Of a stretch of 64,000 bases of DNA, positions 60,223 to 64,000 are shown piece after piece. Position 1 is the stretch's first letter. Every line of letters starts with the position of its first letter. The DNA is from Pseudomonas fluorescens (GTDB lineage: Bacteria; Pseudomonadota; Gammaproteobacteria; Pseudomonadales; Pseudomonadaceae): NCBI RefSeq assembly GCF_001307155.1, contig NZ_CP012830.1, forward strand, positions 930,001-994,000, in the 5' to 3' direction. The position numbers were made by a program, and so were the translations under genes. A model generated the notes under the pieces. That model had not been told where the DNA came from, did no database searches, and was given only the letters and a program-made list of their open reading frames with translations.

Positions 60223-60335
60223 GGGCAGGCTCCCTGCATTGGCAAAAACGGCTTCGAAAGATCCCTGCACGATAATCTGCCAATGCAGGGAAAACTACCG
60301 ACATTCGCATCAGGAATATCGGCACTGCGCAGGCT

Positions 60336-61628
60336 TCAAACGCGTTCGCTTTCGACCTGTACGTACAGCGAACGCCCGGCACCGAGACCGGCGATGATCG
60401 CGCCGAGGCCAATAACCCCGAAGATCCAGCCCAGCGCGGTCCAGCCGCCGGTCCAGTCATGTACCAAACCGACCGCAAAAGGTCCCATTGAGGCCAACGT
60501 ATAGCCGAACCCCTGGGCCATGCTCGACAGGTTGGCCGCCACATGGGCATCGCGCGAACGCAGCACGATCAGGGTCAGCGCCAGGCTGAACGTACCGCCC
60601 TGCCCCAGTCCGAGCAGAATCGCCCAGCCCCACAGGCCTTCGATCGGCGCATAGAGGCAGCCGAACAGACCGCCGAGGGTCAGGAGCATGACGACGACGA
60701 TCGCCAGTCGCTGATCCTTGCCGCGCGTCGCCAGCCATGGCGCGGCCAATGAGCTGGCCAACTGGATGATCACCGAACCGGACAGCACCAGTCCGGCCTG
60801 GGTCGGTGTCAGGCCGCGGCCGATCAGGATCGACGGCAACCAACCGAAGACGATGTAGGCCAGCGAGGATTGCAGGCCCATGTAAAGGGTCACTTGCCAG
60901 GCCAGCGGATCACGCAGCAAACCGCGCACCCGATACGCCACATTGTGCGCGCCGTGTTTCTGGCCAACTTGCGGCAACCAGAACATCGCCGCGACCAGCG
61001 CCGGGATCACCCAGAAGCCCAGGCCCAGCGCCCAGCTTTCGTCGAAATGCTGGCTCAAAGGCACCGTCGCACCGGCCGCCATGGCCGCGCCAAGGCACAG
61101 GGCCATGGTGTAAACGCCGGTCATGGTGCCCGCGTGTTTGGCAAAATCACGCTTGACGATGCCCGGCAGCAGCACACCGATTACGCCAATGCTCGCGCCG
61201 GCCAGAATGCTGCCGGCAAACAGCCCGACTTCACCGAACGAACTGCGCAGAATGATCCCGCCAGCCAGCGCCAGCAAAATCCCCAGCACCACTCGCTCAG
61301 CGCCAAAGCGCCGCGCCAACAGCGGTGCCAGCGGCGCGAACAGCCCAAGGCAAAGCACCGGCAAGGTGGTCAGCAAACCGGCCTGGGCCGCCGACAGCCC
61401 GAGACTTTTCGACACATCGCTGAGCAGCGGCGCCATGCTCGACAGCGCCGGGCGCAGGTTCAGCGCCACCAGAATCAGCCCCAGCAGCAACAACCACGGA
61501 CGACGTAAAACCGGATGGCTTTGCTGGACCTGTTCGTCATCGGCCTCGGCATCGATCAACAGCTCTTCGAGCTCAGCCGTGCGTTTGAGTTGGGTCGTGC
61601 TGCTGGTATTCGCCTGCTGGCTGGACAT
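60336..61628 (-). CDS. CynX/NimT family MFS transporter
   Basis: A 430-residue protein. A hydrophilic N-terminal tail (about 40 residues, LEELLIDAEADDEQVQQ) precedes twelve helices with LGLILVALNLRPALSSMAPL, GASIGVIGVLLPGIVKRDF and FLRS-type loops. The family includes cyanate and 2-nitroimidazole transporters; the substrate is unknown. ATG 61628 is preferred, but ATG 61652 within the regulator gene is possible; either way it overlaps the upstream regulator, pointing to joint control. Confidence 0.88.
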   Translation of the reverse strand: MSSQQANTSSTTQLKRTAELEELLIDAEADDEQVQQSHPVLRRPWLLLLGLILVALNLRPALSSMAPLLSDVSKSLGLSAAQAGLLTTLPVLCLGLFAPLAPLLARRFGAERVVLGILLALAGGIILRSSFGEVGLFAGSILAGASIGVIGVLLPGIVKRDFAKHAGTMTGVYTMALCLGAAMAAGATVPLSQHFDESWALGLGFWVIPALVAAMFWLPQVGQKHGAHNVAYRVRGLLRDPLAWQVTLYMGLQSSLAYIVFGWLPSILIGRGLTPTQAGLVLSGSVIIQLASSLAAPWLATRGKDQRLAIVVVMLLTLGGLFGCLYAPIEGLWGWAILLGLGQGGTFSLALTLIVLRSRDAHVAANLSSMAQGFGYTLASMGPFAVGLVHDWTGGWTALGWIFGVIGLGAIIAGLGAGRSLYVQVESERV

Positions 61629-61641
61629 GAGGTTCTCGGTT

Positions 61642-62301
61642 TCAAGGTTCATTGATCAACTGCCTGGAAATGGCTTTGGCCCGTTCCGGATCGCGCTGCT
61701 CGACGGCATCGAGCAGTTCGATATGCAGATCGAACACCTCCTGACGTCTGGGAGTGATGTTGAGGGTCTGGCGCAGTTGCGCGCCGATGATGCTGGAGAA
61801 AAAGCGATACAACTCGCTAAGCGTCGGGTTATGCGCGGCGTCCACCAAACGCCGGTGGAACACCAGGTCGCAGGCAATGTAGCTATCGAGATCGCCGTGG
61901 TAGTGACTGCCGCTGACACCCAGGGCTTCACGCAGTGCGATGAGGTCTTCATCGGTACGACGCAACGCCGCCAGACCGATGGCCTCGACCTCGAGGATGT
62001 GTCGGGTTTCCCGGGCCTGTTCGTGGGAGCAGCGGGACAAGGCTTTCATCGTGTCGAGCGGGTCGACAACCGCCCGCAGGTAACTGCCGTCGCCCTGCCG
62101 GATCTCGATCAAGCCGGAAAACGCCAACACCCGCATGGCTTCGCGCACGGTGTTGCGGCTGATACCCAGCTCGGTCGCCAGCTCAGGTTCAGTGGGCAGG
62201 CGCTGGCCGACTGACCAGGTGCCGTTGTTGATGCGCAGGCGCAACTGTTCTAGGGCCTGATCGACCAGAGAACGCTTAACCAGTGGGGATGTGTCTGTCA
62301 T
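61642..62301 (-). CDS. FadR/FCD-type GntR family regulator
   Basis: A 219-residue protein. The winged helix (about 10-80: LRLRINNGTWSVGQRLPTEP, SRNTVREAMRVLAFSG) is followed by an FCD domain (EAIGLAALRRTDEDLIALRE, ACDLVFHRRLVDAAHNPTLS with metal/ligand histidines). It most likely controls the downstream transporter, whose gene abuts or overlaps it. ATG 62301 with GGGTGAATT upstream. A palindrome just upstream suggests autoregulation. Confidence 0.92.
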   Translation of the reverse strand: MTDTSPLVKRSLVDQALEQLRLRINNGTWSVGQRLPTEPELATELGISRNTVREAMRVLAFSGLIEIRQGDGSYLRAVVDPLDTMKALSRCSHEQARETRHILEVEAIGLAALRRTDEDLIALREALGVSGSHYHGDLDSYIACDLVFHRRLVDAAHNPTLSELYRFFSSIIGAQLRQTLNITPRRQEVFDLHIELLDAVEQRDPERAKAISRQLINEP

Positions 62302-62314
62302 TGAATTCACCCTT

Positions 62315-62333
62315 TCATCCAATCATAGGATGA
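62315..62333 (-). promoter_or_regulatory. Operator-like palindrome upstream of the FCD regulator
   Basis: TCATCC-N7-GGATGA, a perfect 6+6 inverted repeat 14 bases from the start codon, placed as expected for autoregulation by a dimeric FadR-type protein. Confidence 0.6.
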
Positions 62334-62486
62334 ATTTTCTGACATGTTAGTCAGCTTCGTCCGAGAGGACAACGGGCTAGGGTTACAAAGCTGGAAATGG
62401 AGCGGGATTGTCGATTGCCAGAATTACCCTTTAAGGGCGATTAGTATCTCAAGGTGCAAGGTCTCTTATGGAAAAGAACACCCCCC

Positions 62487-62623
62487 TGTGGCGAGGGAGC
62501 TTGCTCCCGCTGGGGTGCAAAGCGCCCCCCCCCCAAAACTACCGCCACACCTCATCAGGCATATCCTTGCCACAAAGAACACGACTGCTTCGCAGTCGAG
62601 CGGGAGCAAGCTCCCTCGCCACA
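62487..62623. repeat. REPIN, GAGGGAGCTTGCTCCC type
   Basis: Heads 62487-62509 and 62601-62623. The left tail GGGGTGCAAAGCGCCCCC and the right tail GACTGCTTCGCAGTC each form their own small hairpin, showing the four-hairpin architecture well. Confidence 0.9.
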
Positions 62624-62699
62624 CGTTTCATGGAGATTTACCTCAAGGTGACCTGCCGCCCGGACGGAGGTCCGCCGGTAATCTCGGTTTCCTGATCGA

Positions 62700-62735
62700 A
62701 AAAAACAAACCCGGCACGAGGCCGGGTTTATTTTT
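62700..62735 (-). terminator. Terminator of the amino-acid ABC transporter operon
   Basis: AAACCCGGC (62707-62715) and GCCGGGTTT (62721-62729) with a 5-base loop; on the minus strand TGTTTTTTTC follows. Confidence 0.9.
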
Positions 62736-62751
62736 GCGAGTCAGCCCGGCA

Positions 62752-63516
62752 TCAATGCAGGATCTGGCTCAGGAACAGCTTGGTGCGTTCGTTCTGCGGG
62801 TTGTCGAAGAAGTCGTTCGGCGCAGCCTGTTCGACGATTTCGCCCTTGTCCATGAAGATCACGCGGTTGGCCACGGTCCGCGCGAAGCCCATTTCGTGGG
62901 TCACGCAAAGCATGGTCATGCCGTCTTCGGCCAAACCAATCATGGTGTCCAGAACCTCTTTCACCATCTCTGGGTCGAGTGCCGAAGTCGGTTCGTCGAA
63001 CAGCATGATTTTCGGCTTCATGCACAGCGCACGGGCAATCGCCACACGCTGTTGCTGACCACCGGACAATTGCCCCGGATACTTGTGCGCCTGCTCTGGA
63101 ATGCGTACGCGTTCCAGGTAATGCATGGCAATTTCTTCCGCCTTGCGCTTGGGCATCTTGCGCACCCACATCGGTGCCAGCGTGCAGTTCTGCAGGATGG
63201 TCAGGTGCGGGAACAGGTTGAAGTGCTGGAACACCATGCCGACTTCGCGACGAATCGCTTCGATCTGTTTCAGGTCGTTGGTCAGCTCTACACCATCGAC
63301 CACGATGCGGCCCTGCTGGTGCTCTTCCAGACGGTTGAGACAGCGAATGGTGGTCGACTTGCCCGAACCGGACGGCCCGCACAGAACGATACGCTCGCCT
63401 TGCTTGACGTTCAGGTTGATGTCTTTCAATACGTGGAACTGGCCGTACCACTTGTTCACGCCCTGCATCTGAATAATGCCTTCAGGGCTCACAGGCTGTT
63501 TGATCGCTTCACTCAT
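62752..63516 (-). CDS. Polar amino-acid ABC transporter ATP-binding protein
   Basis: A 254-residue ATPase. Walker A is [17 protein letters not shown]; the signature is [17 protein letters not shown]; Walker B is [15 protein letters not shown]; the H-loop is in [12 protein letters not shown]. It resembles AapP/GltL, which power uptake of general L-amino acids or glutamate/aspartate. ATG 63516 follows AGGAG. The permease gene lies 10 bases upstream in the same operon. Confidence 0.95.
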   Translation of the reverse strand: MSEAIKQPVSPEGIIQMQGVNKWYGQFHVLKDINLNVKQGERIVLCGPSGSGKSTTIRCLNRLEEHQQGRIVVDGVELTNDLKQIEAIRREVGMVFQHFNLFPHLTILQNCTLAPMWVRKMPKRKAEEIAMHYLERVRIPEQAHKYPGQLSGGQQQRVAIARALCMKPKIMLFDEPTSALDPEMVKEVLDTMIGLAEDGMTMLCVTHEMGFARTVANRVIFMDKGEIVEQAAPNDFFDNPQNERTKLFLSQILH

Positions 63517-63526
63517 CACAAAACTC

Positions 63527-64000
63527 CTAACGCTTGTGGCCTGTGTCCAGCTTGCGTTCCAAATGCATGGAATAGCGGGACATACCAAAACAGAAAATCC
63601 AGAACACCAGGGCCGCGAATACATAGCCTTCAGTGGCCATGCCCAGCCATTTCGGGTCGGCGGCGGCTTGCTTGACGCTGTTGAGCAAGTCGAACAGGCC
63701 GATGATGATCACCAGGCTCGTGTCCTTGAACAGCGCAATGAAGGTGTTGACGATGCCCGGAATCACCAGCTTCAGGGCTTGTGGCAGAATCACCAGGCCC
63801 ATGCTGCGCCAGTAACCGAGACCCATCGCGGCTGCGGCTTCGTACTGACCTTTGGGAATCGCTTGCAGACCACCGCGCACCACTTCGGCCACGTAGGCCG
63901 ACTGGAACAGGATCACCCCGATCAAGGCCCGCAGCAACTTGTCGAAGTTCATGCCTTCTGGCAGGAACAACGGCAGCATCACCGAGGACATGAACAGCAC
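63527..64000 (-). CDS. Polar amino-acid ABC transporter permease (5' end outside window)
   Basis: The last 158 codons of a HisM/AapM-type permease; the N-terminal part lies beyond the window. Seen: [20 protein letters not shown], the EAA loop [20 protein letters not shown] then [11 protein letters not shown], which contacts the ATPase, and the final helix [20 protein letters not shown]. It pairs with the ATPase just downstream. Whether it is the M or Q subunit cannot be told. Confidence 0.93.
   Translation of the reverse strand: MLFMSSVMLPLFLPEGMNFDKLLRALIGVILFQSAYVAEVVRGGLQAIPKGQYEAAAAMGLGYWRSMGLVILPQALKLVIPGIVNTFIALFKDTSLVIIIGLFDLLNSVKQAAADPKWLGMATEGYVFAALVFWIFCFGMSRYSMHLERKLDTGHKR

Larger units (their letters stand above)
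62302..62751. other. Intergenic gap: FCD regulator control region, REP pair and ABC terminator
   Basis: No gene is supported in these 450 bases. They hold the palindrome at 62315-62333, the REPIN at 62487-62623 and the terminator of the ABC transporter genes at 62700-62735. The middle (about 62340-62480) shows nothing I can name. Confidence 0.6.

Overview
The window looks like chromosomal DNA of a fluorescent Pseudomonas (P. fluorescens group). Gene content and order resemble the Pseudomonas core chromosome: xerD-dsbC-hom-thrC, rpsP-rimM-trmD-rplS, ffh, purT, a complete N-acetylglucosamine (nag) PTS operon, purL-mltF, lepA-lepB-rnc-era-recO-pdxJ, lptF-lptG and pepA-holC-valS. Intergenic gaps carry many paired REP elements of the 'GAGGGAGCTTGCTCCC' and 'GGAGCAAGGCTTGCCCGCG' kinds typical of this group. 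I saw no rRNA, tRNA, CRISPR array, insertion sequence or prophage.

Layout. 1-7.7 kb: an Old Yellow Enzyme (cut by the left edge), recJ, yaeQ, a CoA-transferase, a periplasmic binding-like protein, a DUF3509 protein, and a BvgS-like sensor that lacks its kinase. 7.8-16.4 kb: threonine biosynthesis, DsbC, XerD, ribosomal and tRNA-modification genes, and Ffh. 16.6-24.8 kb: membrane proteins (CcsA-like, CorC-like, MHS transporter), purT, a VUT transporter, gamma-carbonic anhydrase, two Nudix hydrolases and an L,D-transpeptidase. 25.1-32.4 kb: the nag operon (GntR regulator, NagA, SIS-domain deaminase, EIIA-HPr-EI fusion, EIICB), with two matching operator-like sites in front. 32.4-34.4 kb: the only clearly accessory stretch, with a lone Ig-like domain gene, a DUF6124 gene behind an elaborately foldable leader, a dispersed repeat-like element and REP-like units. 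34.4-46.8 kb: YqfO, purL, mltF, then pdxJ to lepA. 46.8-64 kb: lptFG, pepA, holC, valS, rlmF, an HU protein, yejK, glutaredoxin, GST, GIY-YIG, an NTF2-like protein, an MFS transporter with its FadR-type regulator, and an amino-acid ABC transporter cut by the right edge.

How genes work together. The nag genes form one catabolic unit: GlcNAc is imported and phosphorylated by NagE using phosphate relayed through NagF, deacetylated by NagA, and deaminated/isomerised by the SIS protein, presumably under the GntR regulator. hom-thrC make threonine from aspartate semialdehyde. LptF/LptG export LPS, LepB processes exported proteins, and Rnc/Era/LepA/RimM/TrmD serve ribosome assembly and translation.

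The most promising undescribed signal is the leader of the DUF6124 gene (about 33523-33677, minus strand). It can fold into a long bulged stem closing two hairpins. The loop of one hairpin is perfectly complementary, over 8 bases, to the sequence covering the ribosome-binding site, which can also be closed in its own local hairpin. It looks like an RNA switch or riboregulator. Other points of interest are a decayed gene between lepB and rnc, a second EIIB domain in NagE without its cysteine, the kinase-less sensor, and a triple-hairpin region ahead of hom.
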